The notes under the pieces: model-generated
The model's input: only the letters and a program-made list of their open reading frames with translations
What the model was told of the DNA's origin: nothing
The model's database searches: none
Made by a program: the position numbers and the translations under genes
Part shown: piece after piece, positions 16,777 through 25,367 of the stretch
Layout of the letters: the number at the start of each line of letters is the position of its first letter
Position numbering within the stretch: position 1 is the first letter of the stretch
Origin: Actibacterium sp. 188UL27-1
GTDB lineage: Bacteria; Pseudomonadota; Alphaproteobacteria; Rhodobacterales; Rhodobacteraceae
DNA length: 47,883 bases
NCBI RefSeq assembly: GCF_016901225.1
Contig: NZ_JAFEUL010000024.1
Coordinates: 1 to 47,883 of the forward strand
Direction: 5' to 3'

Positions 16777-18351
16777 TCAGAGACGGATCCGACGCTCGAC
16801 CCCGATCCGGTCCAAAAATGCCTGATCGTGACTGACGACGAGGATCGCGCCATCGTAGGCCAGCAGCGCGGCTTCCAGTGTTTCAATGGCTTCGATATCA
16901 AGGTGGTTGTTCGGCTCGTCCAGCAGCAGAAGTTGGCGAGGCTGACTGTGCCCCAACATGCAGGCCAAACCGGCCCGCATCTTTTGCCCGCCGCTGAGCG
17001 ATCCAACCTTTTGATCTGCGTCCGTGCCACGAAACAGAAAATGGGCCAGAACGGCGCGGCGGTCGTTTTCGGTCGCCACAGGATCCAGTCTGGCGAAGGC
17101 CGCGCGCACCGTTTCCTCCGGATCAAGGAAACTGATGTCCTGATCGATCAGCGCGGCCGGAACCTCGACAGAAACAGAGCCGACTTGGGGCCGAAGTCGT
17201 CCTTGAATGCAGGCAAGCAGTGTCGATTTTCCGGCCCCGTTCGCGCCTTTTATGGCGATACGCTCGGGCCCCCGGATCGAGAAGGATAGAGCGTTGAAGA
17301 TGCGTGCGTCCGTGTCGTATCCGAACCCCAGCCCTTCAACCTGTAGGACCTGCCGGGTGCTGACCAAGCCCGAGGGTGGAATTTCCATGATGAGCGGTTC
17401 AAGCACTTCGACGGCTTCACGAGCGGCGCTCAGCGTGGATTCAGCCTCTTTCGTTTGCCGGTCCCTTCGACGCGCGGCAGACCTGCCCGACCCCTCGCTT
17501 CGCTCCTTTGCAGCGTCAAGCAAGAGCTTTGACTGACTTCCCGACGCCCGAAGCTGTTTGCCTTGCCGATCGGTGCGCGCCTTTCGCTCGGCCGCACGCT
17601 GCGCGCGGGCCTGTGTTGCAATGACGCTGCGTTCCGCACGTGCCAGGTCGTCTTTGGCGCCCGCCAACTCGGCATCTTTCGCGGACCGGTATTCGCTGTA
17701 AGGACCGCCGTAGCTTTTGGCACCAAGGCTGGTCAGTTCCACGATCGTGTCCATCTCTTCAAGTAGGGTGCGGTCGTGGCTCGCGACGATCACGCAGCCT
17801 TGCGACGAACGTATGGCGTTGATGACGTAATCCCGGCCCGCGCGATCAAGATGGTTCGTCGGTTCGTCCAGGAGCAGCGTGTCATGATTGGCAAACATGA
17901 GGGCGGCGATGCTGGCGCGTGTTCTTTGGCCCCCAGACAAAGTGCTGAGCCATGTATCCGGCGCGAGGTCCAGGCCGAGGTTGCCGAGAGCTGTGTGAAG
18001 CCGTGTCTCCAAGGTCCAGTCGGCAACCGCCAAATCCTCTGCCGTTGCCTTTCCATGTTCAGCCCGATCAAGGAGATGCAGCTGGTCGGTTACGCCAAAG
18101 AGATCTGCAAGAGTGGCATCTGGCCGCCGCTCCGGGTTTTGCCTGAGAAAGCCAAGGGACGAGGATTGGCTGATTGTCCCGTTCGCGGGCGAGAGTTCAC
18201 CCGCAATCAGGCGCAGCAAAGTCGTTTTTCCGGTGCCATTTCGCCCGATGAGGCCAGTCCGCCCTTGCCCGAATGTCAGGTTGAGATCGGTAAAGACGGC
18301 ATCATTGGTTGGGGTATGCCAGCTTAAATGGGCGATAGAAATCGAAGTCAT
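16777..18351 (-). CDS. ABC-F family ATPase
   Basis: A 524-residue protein with two ABC ATPase domains and no membrane segments, as in ABC-F proteins that act on ribosomes. Domain 1 has Walker A GRNGTGKTT, signature LSGGQRTRAS and Walker B LLLDEPTNHLD. A charged, Arg/Lys-rich linker around residues 230-310 follows. Domain 2 has GANGAGKST, LSGGQKMRAG and LLLDEPNNHLD. Whether it is a housekeeping translation factor or an antibiotic-resistance type cannot be decided from motifs alone. Minus strand, 180 bases downstream of crtC. Confidence 0.92.
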   Translation of the reverse strand: MTSISIAHLSWHTPTNDAVFTDLNLTFGQGRTGLIGRNGTGKTTLLRLIAGELSPANGTISQSSSLGFLRQNPERRPDATLADLFGVTDQLHLLDRAEHGKATAEDLAVADWTLETRLHTALGNLGLDLAPDTWLSTLSGGQRTRASIAALMFANHDTLLLDEPTNHLDRAGRDYVINAIRSSQGCVIVASHDRTLLEEMDTIVELTSLGAKSYGGPYSEYRSAKDAELAGAKDDLARAERSVIATQARAQRAAERKARTDRQGKQLRASGSQSKLLLDAAKERSEGSGRSAARRRDRQTKEAESTLSAAREAVEVLEPLIMEIPPSGLVSTRQVLQVEGLGFGYDTDARIFNALSFSIRGPERIAIKGANGAGKSTLLACIQGRLRPQVGSVSVEVPAALIDQDISFLDPEETVRAAFARLDPVATENDRRAVLAHFLFRGTDADQKVGSLSGGQKMRAGLACMLGHSQPRQLLLLDEPNNHLDIEAIETLEAALLAYDGAILVVSHDQAFLDRIGVERRIRL

Positions 18352-18531
18352 GAGTAGCGCTCGCGAAAGTGAAAACCGGTGCGGTGTCAGCTTGTGCGTG
18401 CGTAATCCATGTCAGCGGGTTCCATTTTCCACTGGTATCGAAATGGTGTGGGCAGACCGAAATTACAATGTTTGGGGGGGGAGGACAAGAGTAAGCCGCT
18501 TGAACGGGTCGGGTTGCCCCCGGACACTGTG

Positions 18532-19461
18532 TCAGGCGGGCCAGCCGCGGCGGCGGGGGACTTTCACGGCGAGCATCGGTTTGAGAAGTGGGGAGGCGAA
18601 GCGGTTGAGATCCAGCGCTTCGTGGACGCCGACTGTGTTTTCGCCGGCAAACTGGATCTCGACCGCGGAGCGGCAGTAGAATGGCGCGTCGAGCATCTGT
18701 TTGACCTGGCGGGGTGTCGTGCCCGCATCGGCGCGGGTTTCGCGTTTGACGGCCCAGAGGGAGCGTTTGAACGGGGCCTTTGGCGGCGCCTTGATGACCT
18801 TGGCCTCGCCCTTGGGATCAAAGATCACGCCCACGGACAGGTCAGAGCCATCGCGTCGCGTCGCATCGTAGAAACAGACCGAGCCTTCGCGACAGGGATA
18901 CCGGCCCCAGGTCCAGTAGCTGAAATCGGCCTCCAAGGCGGATGTGCCGAAATTAGCGTCGAAATAGCCGTGGCCGTCCCATTGCCAGCCCTTGCGGTTG
19001 AGGTTGACCTTGATCCGGGAGAGCGGCGCGAAGGGGCGCCAGACATGGGAGCCGTCCTGCTTTAGCGGCAGTTCGACGGTCGTGAGCGCTTCGGGCTCCA
19101 CGATGATTTCCCCTTGGAGGCGGCCCATATGGGGCCAGGTCATTTCATCGATGGCGATGATCAGCTTGTCATTTTCCCACCGCATGGAACTGGGGCCGAC
19201 CTGCAGCTTGTCATGGCTGAGGGTCAGGGCGTCTTCGCCCCGGTCGGTCATGGTCCAGCGGCCCCCGGGGCCGTAGGTGGCCACGTTGATGCAACAGTGA
19301 TTGGCCGGGTTGCGGCGGCCGGACCAGCGGTACCAGGGCGAAAAGACCGACCCTATGAAACCGATGATGGAGATCGCGCGCCCGGCATCGTCGCTGATCC
19401 CGTCGACATACCACCAGGCATAGCCGTCGGGCGGGATGGCGAGGTCAAAGCACGGTCGGTC
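18532..19461 (-). CDS. crtC: Carotenoid 1,2-hydratase CrtC (5' end uncertain)
   Basis: Hydrates the psi end of neurosporene or lycopene, giving the 1-hydroxy carotenoids of the spheroidene pathway. Diagnostic sequence: DGYAWWYVDGISDDAGRA, FIGSVFSPWYRW, NVATYGPGGRWTMTDRG, GPSSMRWENDKLIIAIDE and WQWDGHGYFDANFG. Conserved sequence begins around RPCFDLAIPP (about 19458). No in-frame ATG, GTG or TTG lies between there and the ATG at 19743, which is deep inside crtD and would add about 90 unrelated residues. The end given is therefore the approximate edge of the conserved region. crtD overshoots into crtC in a neighbouring frame, so the two genes may be joined by a frameshift or the sequence may have a one-base error. 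Confidence 0.85.
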   Translation of the reverse strand, partial: DRPCFDLAIPPDGYAWWYVDGISDDAGRAISIIGFIGSVFSPWYRWSGRRNPANHCCINVATYGPGGRWTMTDRGEDALTLSHDKLQVGPSSMRWENDKLIIAIDEMTWPHMGRLQGEIIVEPEALTTVELPLKQDGSHVWRPFAPLSRIKVNLNRKGWQWDGHGYFDANFGTSALEADFSYWTWGRYPCREGSVCFYDATRRDGSDLSVGVIFDPKGEAKVIKAPPKAPFKRSLWAVKRETRADAGTTPRQVKQMLDAPFYCRSAVEIQFAGENTVGVHEALDLNRFASPLLKPMLAVKVPRRRGWPA

Positions 19462-20927
19462 AAGATCGTTTCGGCCGCGTGCTTGCCGGAGAGGGTGGCC
19501 ATCGGGATCCCCGCCCCCGGATGGGTCCCGCCGCCGGCGAGGATCAAGCCCGGAAGGGCGGTCCGGGCTGTTGGCCGGTGGAAGGCCGCCATCATCCCAT
19601 GTGGGCTCCGCCCGTAAAGGGAGCCGGCCGACCCGGGAAACAATGTTTGAAAGCCGCGCGGTGTTGTCAGGGTCGCGGGGTTCGGGGTCGGATTGAAGGT
19701 CAAACCGAAGTGGTTCAGCGTCGTCAATATCGGTGTCTGACATGGGGCTGGCTCCTTGTCGCTGTCCCCGTGCGCGGGCACGGGAGGGCCGTTCATGATG
19801 ATCTCGAACCGTTCAAGGCCCGTGGGACGGTGGCCGCCGCCGCGATCTTCGGCGCAGATATACAACGTCGGATCGACAGGCGGCTGACCATGGTGCAGGG
19901 GGTCGAATTCGGTCCGGGGGTCGGCGCCGAAAAAGACGTTGTGATAGGCAAGGTCCGGTCCCTTGGGGGTGCTGGCGAAGGCCCAGACATAGGCGGACAG
20001 GCTGCGCGGAGTTGTGTGGGTGTCCTTCACGGCGTGGCGCGGGGCCTCGCCCAACAGGCCCTGGATCAGGGCGGCTGGATCGCCGTTGAACACGATGTGT
20101 TTGGCCGGGTGGCGGGTGCCTTGCGCGTCGATCACAGCGGTCGCGCTGCCCCCCCGAACCTCGATCCGGTGGATATGGGTGTCGTAGTGGAAGGTCGCGC
20201 CCTTGGCGGTGGCGAGGTCTGCCATGGCCTGGGCCAACCGGTGCATGCCACCTTTGACCCGCCAGACGCCTGCCGCCTCTGCATGGGCAATGAGGCTGAG
20301 GATCGCGGGAGATTTATAAGGGGACCCGCCGACATAGGTGGCGTAGCGGCCGAAAAGCTGGGCCAGGCGCGGGTCGCGGAACTGGGCGCGCAGGCTGGAC
20401 ATCAGGGTGCGATGGGGGGCCATGTCGGGGATCAGTGCGGGATGGCGTAGGACATGGGCGGTCAGCGCCAGTTGCGAGGGTGCCGCCGTTTCCATCATCG
20501 GGGCTTTGAAACCATCGTAAAGGCGTTTGGCGCGGGCCGCGAACCGGCGATAGTCCTGTTCTGCATCGGGCCCGCCAAAGTCGCGCATGGCCTGGGCCGA
20601 TTGGTCCGGGTCGGCATGGAGATCAAGCGTGCTGCCATCGCGCCAGAAATGGCGGGCGAGCAGGGTTTCGGCCTCCAGCGTGACATGGCTGTCTAGGGTT
20701 TCGCCCACATCGGCGAATAGCTGGTCAAAGACATGGCGCATCGTCAGAACGGTTGGCCCCGCATCGACCGGACCGGCAGCCGAAGGCAGGGTGCGCATCT
20801 TGCCGCCCGGCGCACCGGCGCGTTCCAAAACAGTGACCGACAGACCGGCATGGGCCAGCCGCAACGCGGTTGCCAGGCCGCCCAGGCCTGCACCGATGAT
20901 CACCACAGGCTCGTTTTTGTCAGCCAT
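19353..20927 (-). CDS. crtD: 1-hydroxycarotenoid 3,4-desaturase CrtD
   Basis: FAD-dependent phytoene-desaturase-family enzyme (hydroxyneurosporene / methoxyneurosporene dehydrogenase) that introduces the C-3,4 double bond. It has the N-terminal dinucleotide fold VVIIGAGLGGLATALRLAHAG, the family segment DAGPTVLTMRHVF, and the C-terminal FAD motif LILAGGGTHPGAGIPMATLSG. The start at ATG 20927 follows GGAAAGG. The frame is 524 residues, but CrtD of Rhodobacter ends about 29 residues earlier, just after AAETILTDRALT. The extra tail is crtC coding DNA read in another frame, so the expected stop is missing. Diverges from crtE across a control region with two PpsR-type sites. Confidence 0.93.
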   Translation of the reverse strand: MADKNEPVVIIGAGLGGLATALRLAHAGLSVTVLERAGAPGGKMRTLPSAAGPVDAGPTVLTMRHVFDQLFADVGETLDSHVTLEAETLLARHFWRDGSTLDLHADPDQSAQAMRDFGGPDAEQDYRRFAARAKRLYDGFKAPMMETAAPSQLALTAHVLRHPALIPDMAPHRTLMSSLRAQFRDPRLAQLFGRYATYVGGSPYKSPAILSLIAHAEAAGVWRVKGGMHRLAQAMADLATAKGATFHYDTHIHRIEVRGGSATAVIDAQGTRHPAKHIVFNGDPAALIQGLLGEAPRHAVKDTHTTPRSLSAYVWAFASTPKGPDLAYHNVFFGADPRTEFDPLHHGQPPVDPTLYICAEDRGGGHRPTGLERFEIIMNGPPVPAHGDSDKEPAPCQTPILTTLNHFGLTFNPTPNPATLTTPRGFQTLFPGSAGSLYGRSPHGMMAAFHRPTARTALPGLILAGGGTHPGAGIPMATLSGKHAAETILTDRALTSPSRPTAMPGGMSTGSATMPGARSPSSVS

Positions 20928-20958
20928 GCTGCCTTTCCGTTGACTCGCTGTCTCAGTA

Positions 20959-20976
20959 TGTCCACTATTCGTTACA
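20959..20976. promoter_or_regulatory. PpsR/CrtJ-type operator, crtD-crtE control region, site 1
   Basis: TGT (20959-20961), 12 bases, ACA (20974-20976). It is the first of two sites separated by 7 bp in the 98-bp region between the divergent crtD and crtE starts. Paired sites of this spacing are typical of PpsR-controlled promoters. Confidence 0.8.
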
Positions 20977-20983
20977 TGTCTAC

Positions 20984-21001
20984 TGTCAACTATTGTTTAC
21001 A
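20984..21001. promoter_or_regulatory. PpsR/CrtJ-type operator, crtD-crtE control region, site 2
   Basis: TGT (20984-20986), 12 bases, ACA (20999-21001). It includes TGTCAA, the complement of a TTGACA -35 box for crtD, so repressor binding would block crtDC as well as crtE. Confidence 0.8.
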
Positions 21002-21025
21002 CAACAACCAGCGAAGGACAGGGCC

Positions 21026-21898
21026 ATGACTCTTTCAAAACGGATCGAGGCTGCGATGGGCCGCGCGATTGCCATGAGCCGGGGCGGCAAGGCGCCGCCA
21101 CAGCTGGCAAGTGCGCTGGATTATGCGGTTACGCCCGGTGGGGCGCGGATCCGCCCGACCATTGCCCTGAGCGTCGCGTTGGCGTGTGGGGACGACAAGC
21201 CGGCGCTGACGGATGCCGCCATTTCGGCGCTGGAGCTGATCCATTGCGCCAGCCTGGTCCATGATGACATGCCGTGCTTTGACGATGCGGATATTCGGCG
21301 CGGCAAGCCCTCTGTTCACCGGGCCTATGGGGAGCCGCTGGCGCTGCTGACCGGCGATAGCCTGATCGTTCTGGCATTTGAGGTGCTGGCACGCCGTGCC
21401 GCGGATGATCCGATGCGCGCGGCGCAATTGGTGCTGACCCTGGCGCAACGCACGGGCATGCCGGGCGGTATCTGCGCCGGACAGGGGTGGGAGAGTGAGG
21501 CAAAGGTTGATCTGGGGGCCTATCACCGGGCCAAGACCGGCGCCTTGTTTGTCGCGGCCACCCAGATGGGTGCCATCGCGGCCGGGCAGGAGCCCGAGCC
21601 GTGGGAAGAGCTGGGCGCGCGCATTGGCGAAGCGTTCCAAGTGGCCGATGACTTGCGTGACGCCTTGTATGACGCCGAAACACTCGGCAAGCCGGGCGGT
21701 CAGGATGAGATCCACGACCGGCCCAATGCCGTTGCGCAGTTAGGTGTGCAAGGGGCGATCCGGCGGTTGAAGGATATTCTGGGGGGTGCCATCGCCTCCA
21801 TCCCGTCCTGCCCGGGGGAGGCGATGCTGGCGGAAATGGTGCGCAAACAGGCTGAGCGTCTGACGCCCGTTGCGCCGACACCCCACGCGGCGGAATGA
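21026..21898 (+). CDS. crtE: Geranylgeranyl diphosphate synthase CrtE
   Basis: Prenyltransferase making the C20 precursor of carotenoids and of the bacteriochlorophyll esterifying alcohol. The ATG at 21026 (290 residues) follows AAGGA at 21014-21018; an upstream in-frame TTG at 20993 would lie within the operator. The first aspartate-rich motif is DDMPCFDDAD and the second is VADDLRDALYD, with GGARIRPTIAL before them. The stop overlaps the crtF start (ATGA), so crtE and crtF are coupled. Confidence 0.96.
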   Translation: MTLSKRIEAAMGRAIAMSRGGKAPPQLASALDYAVTPGGARIRPTIALSVALACGDDKPALTDAAISALELIHCASLVHDDMPCFDDADIRRGKPSVHRAYGEPLALLTGDSLIVLAFEVLARRAADDPMRAAQLVLTLAQRTGMPGGICAGQGWESEAKVDLGAYHRAKTGALFVAATQMGAIAAGQEPEPWEELGARIGEAFQVADDLRDALYDAETLGKPGGQDEIHDRPNAVAQLGVQGAIRRLKDILGGAIASIPSCPGEAMLAEMVRKQAERLTPVAPTPHAAE

Positions 21899-23046
21899 CC
21901 GATACGGCGGGTAAGGCGGGGTTAACCCCGCCCTACGGCCCGGGATGGCGGGCGCGCTGGCGGCGCTGGCGGAACCGCAAGGTGGCCGATCCGGCCTTTC
22001 AATCCTGGGCGAGCGGTTTTGCCCTGACGCGCGGTGTGGCGCGGCGGGATGGCGCGCAATTGTTCGACCTGGTGGCTGGCTTCGTGCATTCGCAGGTGTT
22101 GTTTGCCCTGGTGGAGTTGGACCTGCTGGCGGCCCTGCAGGACACACCCGTCAAGGCCGATGCCTTGGCCCTACGCCACGGTGTGGATTCGCAGCGGATG
22201 ACAGCCCTGTTGCAAGCCGGTGTCGCGCTGGGCCTGTTGGAACGGGTCGGTGATGGATACCAGACGGCGCGGTTGGGAGCGGCGGCCCTGGGCGTGCCCG
22301 GTCTGGCCGGGATGATCCGCCACCACGATGTGCTCTACCGCGATCTGACCGATCCGCTGGCCCTGCTGCGCGGTGAAGGCCAGACCGCGCTGGCCCGATT
22401 CTGGCCCTATGTCTTTGGCGCGACGGGGGCGTCTGATCCCGACACGGTTGCCCGCTATTCGGCCTTGATGGCGGAGAGCCAGGCCTTGGTCGCCGAGGAA
22501 ACCCTGCGCGCCGTGTCCTTTGACAAGATGCGCCACCTGATGGATGTGGGCGGCGGCACGGGCGCGTTTCTGGCGGCTGTGGGACGGGCTGTGCCGGGTC
22601 TTGACCTGACATTGTTTGATCTGCCCGCGGTTGTCGCCGGGGCAGAGCAGCGTTTTGCCAGTGCTGGCCTTGCGGACCGCGTCAGCATCCATGCCGGCAG
22701 TTTTCGCGATGATCCGTTGCCCGAGGGTGCGGATGCGATCAGCCTTGTGCGCGTGCTTTATGACCATGCGGATGACACTGTTGCCACTTTGCTGCGAGCC
22801 GTGCATGGCGCGCTGCCGCCCGGTGGGCAGGTGGTCGTGTCGGAGCCGATGACCGGCGGCGCGACCCCGCACCGGGCTGGCGATGCCTATTTCGCCTTTT
22901 ATTGCATGGCGATGCAGACGGGGCGCGCGCGATCACCCGGCGAGATTGCCGGGCTGCTTGGGCAGGCCGGGTTTGTGGATGTCGCCCATCGCCCGACCCA
23001 TCGCCCCTTTGTCACATCAACTGTGACGGCCTTCCGTCAACTGTAA
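21895..23046 (+). CDS. crtF: Hydroxyneurosporene O-methyltransferase CrtF
   Basis: S-adenosylmethionine-dependent O-methyltransferase (383 residues) that methylates the 1-hydroxyl made by CrtC, giving the methoxy group of spheroidene. The SAM site is visible as [17 protein letters not shown], followed by [10 protein letters not shown], with an N-terminal helical dimerisation domain ([20 protein letters not shown]). It is a little longer than many family members because of a basic N-terminal leader ([13 protein letters not shown]). The stop codon lies inside the first bchC operator. Confidence 0.95.
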   Translation: MTDTAGKAGLTPPYGPGWRARWRRWRNRKVADPAFQSWASGFALTRGVARRDGAQLFDLVAGFVHSQVLFALVELDLLAALQDTPVKADALALRHGVDSQRMTALLQAGVALGLLERVGDGYQTARLGAAALGVPGLAGMIRHHDVLYRDLTDPLALLRGEGQTALARFWPYVFGATGASDPDTVARYSALMAESQALVAEETLRAVSFDKMRHLMDVGGGTGAFLAAVGRAVPGLDLTLFDLPAVVAGAEQRFASAGLADRVSIHAGSFRDDPLPEGADAISLVRVLYDHADDTVATLLRAVHGALPPGGQVVVSEPMTGGATPHRAGDAYFAFYCMAMQTGRARSPGEIAGLLGQAGFVDVAHRPTHRPFVTSTVTAFRQL

Positions 23047-23059
23047 CTTGTATTGGACA
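23042..23059. promoter_or_regulatory. PpsR/CrtJ-type operator upstream of bchC, site 1
   Basis: TGT (23042-23044), 12 bases, ACA (23057-23059), overlapping the end of crtF. A perfect 14-bp palindrome, GACAGTTAACTGTC (23056-23069), joins this site to the second one. Confidence 0.82.
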
Positions 23060-23065
23060 GTTAAC

Positions 23066-23083
23066 TGTCTAAACAAGTTGACA
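23066..23083. promoter_or_regulatory. PpsR/CrtJ-type operator upstream of bchC, site 2
   Basis: TGT (23066-23068), 12 bases, ACA (23081-23083). Six bases separate it from site 1. It covers the -35 box of the bchC promoter. Confidence 0.82.
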
Positions 23084-23105
23084 CTATGGCCTGCGGCGGT
23101 ACACT
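23078..23105 (+). promoter_or_regulatory. Likely sigma-70 type promoter of bchC
   Basis: TTGACA (23078-23083), a 16-bp spacer, then TACACT (23100-23105). The -35 hexamer is the end of PpsR site 2, which explains repression. The bchC start lies 62 bases downstream of the -10 box. Confidence 0.6.
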
Positions 23106-23167
23106 TAGATGCATCAAAGAGGGCGGCTCTGGGGCAAAAACGAGTCGCCGAAAAGGGGGAGATCAGC

Positions 23168-24106
23168 GTGGAGACGAGCGCCGTCATATTGGAAGGCCCG
23201 CAAGCCTTGTCGGTTGACACCGTCCCGCTGAGCGATCCCGGAGAGACCGATCTGGTGGTCGAAATCCGGCATTCCGGGATTTCGACCGGGACCGAAAAAC
23301 TCTTTTACACGGGTAAGATGCCGCCCTTCCCGGGCATGGGCTATCCGTTGGTGCCAGGCTATGAAAGCGTGGGTGAGGTGGTTGAGGCTGCCCCCGCAAC
23401 CGGCTTTCGGGCAGGCGAGCGTGTCTTTGTGCCCGGGGCCAACTGCTATGGCGGTGACGTCAAGGGCCTGTTTGGCGGTGCGGCGCGGCTGCTGGTCAGC
23501 GATGTGTCCCGGGTGACCCGGGTTGATGCCGGTCTTGGTGCCGAAGGGGCCTTGCTGGCGCTGGCCGCCACCGCGCGCCATGCCATGGCCGGTCTGAACA
23601 AGGATGTCCCCGACCTGATCGTGGGCCACGGTGTTTTGGGGCGTCTGTTGGCGCGTCTGACCATCGCGGCGGGATCCCCCGCGCCCACCGTTTGGGAGAT
23701 TGACCCGGCGCGCCAAGGTGGTGCCACGGGCTATGACGTGCTGCACCCGGATGCGGATGAGCGACGCGATTACACCTCCATCTATGACGCGTCGGGCAAT
23801 GGCGATCTGTTGAACACGTTGATCGGACGCATCGCCAAGGGGGGTGAGATCGTCCTGGCGGGGTTCTATACCCAGCCGCTGCAATTCGCCTTCCCGCCCG
23901 CCTTCATGAAGGAGGCGCGGTTGCGCATCGCGGCGGAATGGACGCCCGATGACCTGGCCGCCACCCGTGCGCTGGTGGAATGCGGGGCGCTGTCGCTGGC
24001 CGACCTGATCACCCATCGGAGCCGCGCCACCGATGCGCCCGCCGCCTACGAGACCGCGTTTGGCGACGCGGATTGCCTGAAAATGATCCTGGACTGGAAT
24101 GCCTGA
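23168..24106 (+). CDS. bchC: Bacteriochlorophyllide a dehydrogenase BchC
   Basis: Medium-chain dehydrogenase-like enzyme that oxidises the 3-hydroxyethyl group to the 3-acetyl group of bacteriochlorophyllide a. I chose GTG 23168 (312 residues) because AGGGGGAGA precedes it and homology starts with [11 protein letters not shown]. The frame is open back to 23048, but that would read through the promoter. The substrate-domain sequence [13 protein letters not shown] and the nucleotide-binding region around [15 protein letters not shown] are present. Its TGA overlaps the bchX ATG (TGATG). Confidence 0.95.
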   Translation: METSAVILEGPQALSVDTVPLSDPGETDLVVEIRHSGISTGTEKLFYTGKMPPFPGMGYPLVPGYESVGEVVEAAPATGFRAGERVFVPGANCYGGDVKGLFGGAARLLVSDVSRVTRVDAGLGAEGALLALAATARHAMAGLNKDVPDLIVGHGVLGRLLARLTIAAGSPAPTVWEIDPARQGGATGYDVLHPDADERRDYTSIYDASGNGDLLNTLIGRIAKGGEIVLAGFYTQPLQFAFPPAFMKEARLRIAAEWTPDDLAATRALVECGALSLADLITHRSRATDAPAAYETAFGDADCLKMILDWNA

Positions 24107-25107
24107 TGACTTTGGACGTGCCCAACCTGAAGGCCTTTGACGACCGGCTGCGCGACGAGGCGGCGGAGCCGACATTGGAGGTGCCCCAGGGCGAGCCGAC
24201 CAAGAAAACGCAAATCATTGCGATCTATGGCAAGGGCGGCATCGGCAAGTCGTTCACGCTGGCCAATCTGAGCCACATGATGGCCGAACAGGGCAAGCGC
24301 GTGCTGCTGATCGGCTGTGATCCGAAATCTGACACGACAAGCCTGCTGTTTGGTGGTAAGGCCTGCCCGACGATCATCGAGACCTCGACCCAAAAGAAAC
24401 TGGCGGGTGAAGAGGTGAAGATCGGCGATGTCTGCTTCAAGCGTGGCGGCGTCTTTGCCATGGAACTGGGCGGGCCAGAGGTCGGGCGCGGCTGCGGTGG
24501 CCGCGGGATCATCCACGGTTTTGAGCTGCTGGAAAAGCTGGGCTTCCACGATTGGGATTTCGACTACGTCTTGCTGGATTTCCTGGGCGACGTGGTCTGC
24601 GGCGGCTTTGGCCTGCCCATCGCGCGGGACATGGCGCAGAAGGTGATCCTGGTTGCGTCGAACGACCTGCAATCGCTGTATGTTGCCAACAATGTCTGTT
24701 CCGCCGTGCAGTATTTCCGCAAGCTGGGTGGCAATGTCGGCGTGGCCGGTCTGGTCATCAACAAGGATGACGGGACAGGCGAGGCCGCGGCCTTTGCCGA
24801 GGCGGTGAACATTCCGGTCCTGGCGGCGATCCCGCAGGACGAGGATCTGCGTCGGAAATCCGCCAATTATCAGATTGTTGGTACCAAAGAGGGCCAATGG
24901 GGCGACCTGTTTGCGGCCCTTGGGGATAACGTGGCCGCGGCACCGCCGGGCCATCCCGAGCCGCTGAGCCAGGACGGTTTGTTGGGCCTGTTCAGTGCCA
25001 AGGAAACCGGTGCCGACTTTGTGCTGGAGCCCGCAACTGATGCCGATATGCGCGGCAAGTTGGGCACACCCAAGGCCAGCCTGGAGGTGATCTATGACGA
25101 TGTCTGA
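24106..25107 (+). CDS. bchX: Chlorophyllide a reductase iron protein BchX
   Basis: NifH-like ATPase (333 residues, the usual length) that feeds electrons to BchYZ for reduction of ring B of chlorophyllide a. P-loop YGKGGIGKS at residues 41-49, then GCDPKSDTTSLLFGG. The cysteines that bind the bridging [4Fe-4S] cluster are in VGRGCGGRGI and DVVCGGFGLP. The ATG shares one base with the bchC stop. The frame has 43 extra codons upstream inside bchC that are not family sequence. Confidence 0.96.
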   Translation: MTLDVPNLKAFDDRLRDEAAEPTLEVPQGEPTKKTQIIAIYGKGGIGKSFTLANLSHMMAEQGKRVLLIGCDPKSDTTSLLFGGKACPTIIETSTQKKLAGEEVKIGDVCFKRGGVFAMELGGPEVGRGCGGRGIIHGFELLEKLGFHDWDFDYVLLDFLGDVVCGGFGLPIARDMAQKVILVASNDLQSLYVANNVCSAVQYFRKLGGNVGVAGLVINKDDGTGEAAAFAEAVNIPVLAAIPQDEDLRRKSANYQIVGTKEGQWGDLFAALGDNVAAAPPGHPEPLSQDGLLGLFSAKETGADFVLEPATDADMRGKLGTPKASLEVIYDDV

Positions 25108-25285
25108 TCTGTTTGAGACCGCCAGGTATGTGCGGGAGAAGAGCCGAGAGTTGACGGGCCGTACCGAAGATCTTTTGCGTGAGGCTCAGTTGCTCCGCGA
25201 GAGATGCCCGCTGGACTGTAATGTTGCTGACAGATCGCAGTGCCAAAAGGCTGGACAGGTTGGTGGCGAGGCGCGTCATGTTTGA
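25100..25285 (+). CDS. Small ORF A between bchX and bchY (unknown)
   Basis: ATG 25100 (or 25094, two codons earlier) overlaps the end of bchX and gives about 61 residues: a charged helical start, DLFETARYVREKSRELTGR, then two cysteines (CPLDC). In Rhodobacter bchX and bchY are normally adjacent or overlap, so this 250-bp interval is additional. I recognise no family. The second half of a possible helical protein appears in another frame (small ORF B), so this may be one frameshifted gene. Confidence 0.35.
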   Translation: MSDLFETARYVREKSRELTGRTEDLLREAQLLRERCPLDCNVADRSQCQKAGQVGGEARHV

Positions 25286-25367
25286 CCTGGAGCTTTTGGA
25301 CCGTCTTGAGCAGGCGTTGAAGCGTCTTGAGGGTCGCCGGATCCGGCAGGGTGGTCATGGACGGTGA
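25221..25367 (+). CDS. Small ORF B between bchX and bchY (unknown)
   Basis: Frame of 48 residues from ATG 25221, overlapping small ORF A in a different frame and ending inside the first codons of bchY. It has a strongly helical, Leu/Arg-rich sequence, including FDLELLDRLEQALKRLEGRR, that looks like a coiled-coil. An internal ATG at 25278 overlaps the stop of ORF A. It could be a separate small protein, the frameshifted tail of ORF A, or non-coding. Confidence 0.3.
   Translation: MLLTDRSAKRLDRLVARRVMFDLELLDRLEQALKRLEGRRIRQGGHGR

Noticed and set aside
19755-19785. Fifth palindrome copy in crtD (CTGTCCCCGTGCGCGGGCACGG)
   Set aside because: Only the left half matches; the centre and right arm differ, so it is not counted.
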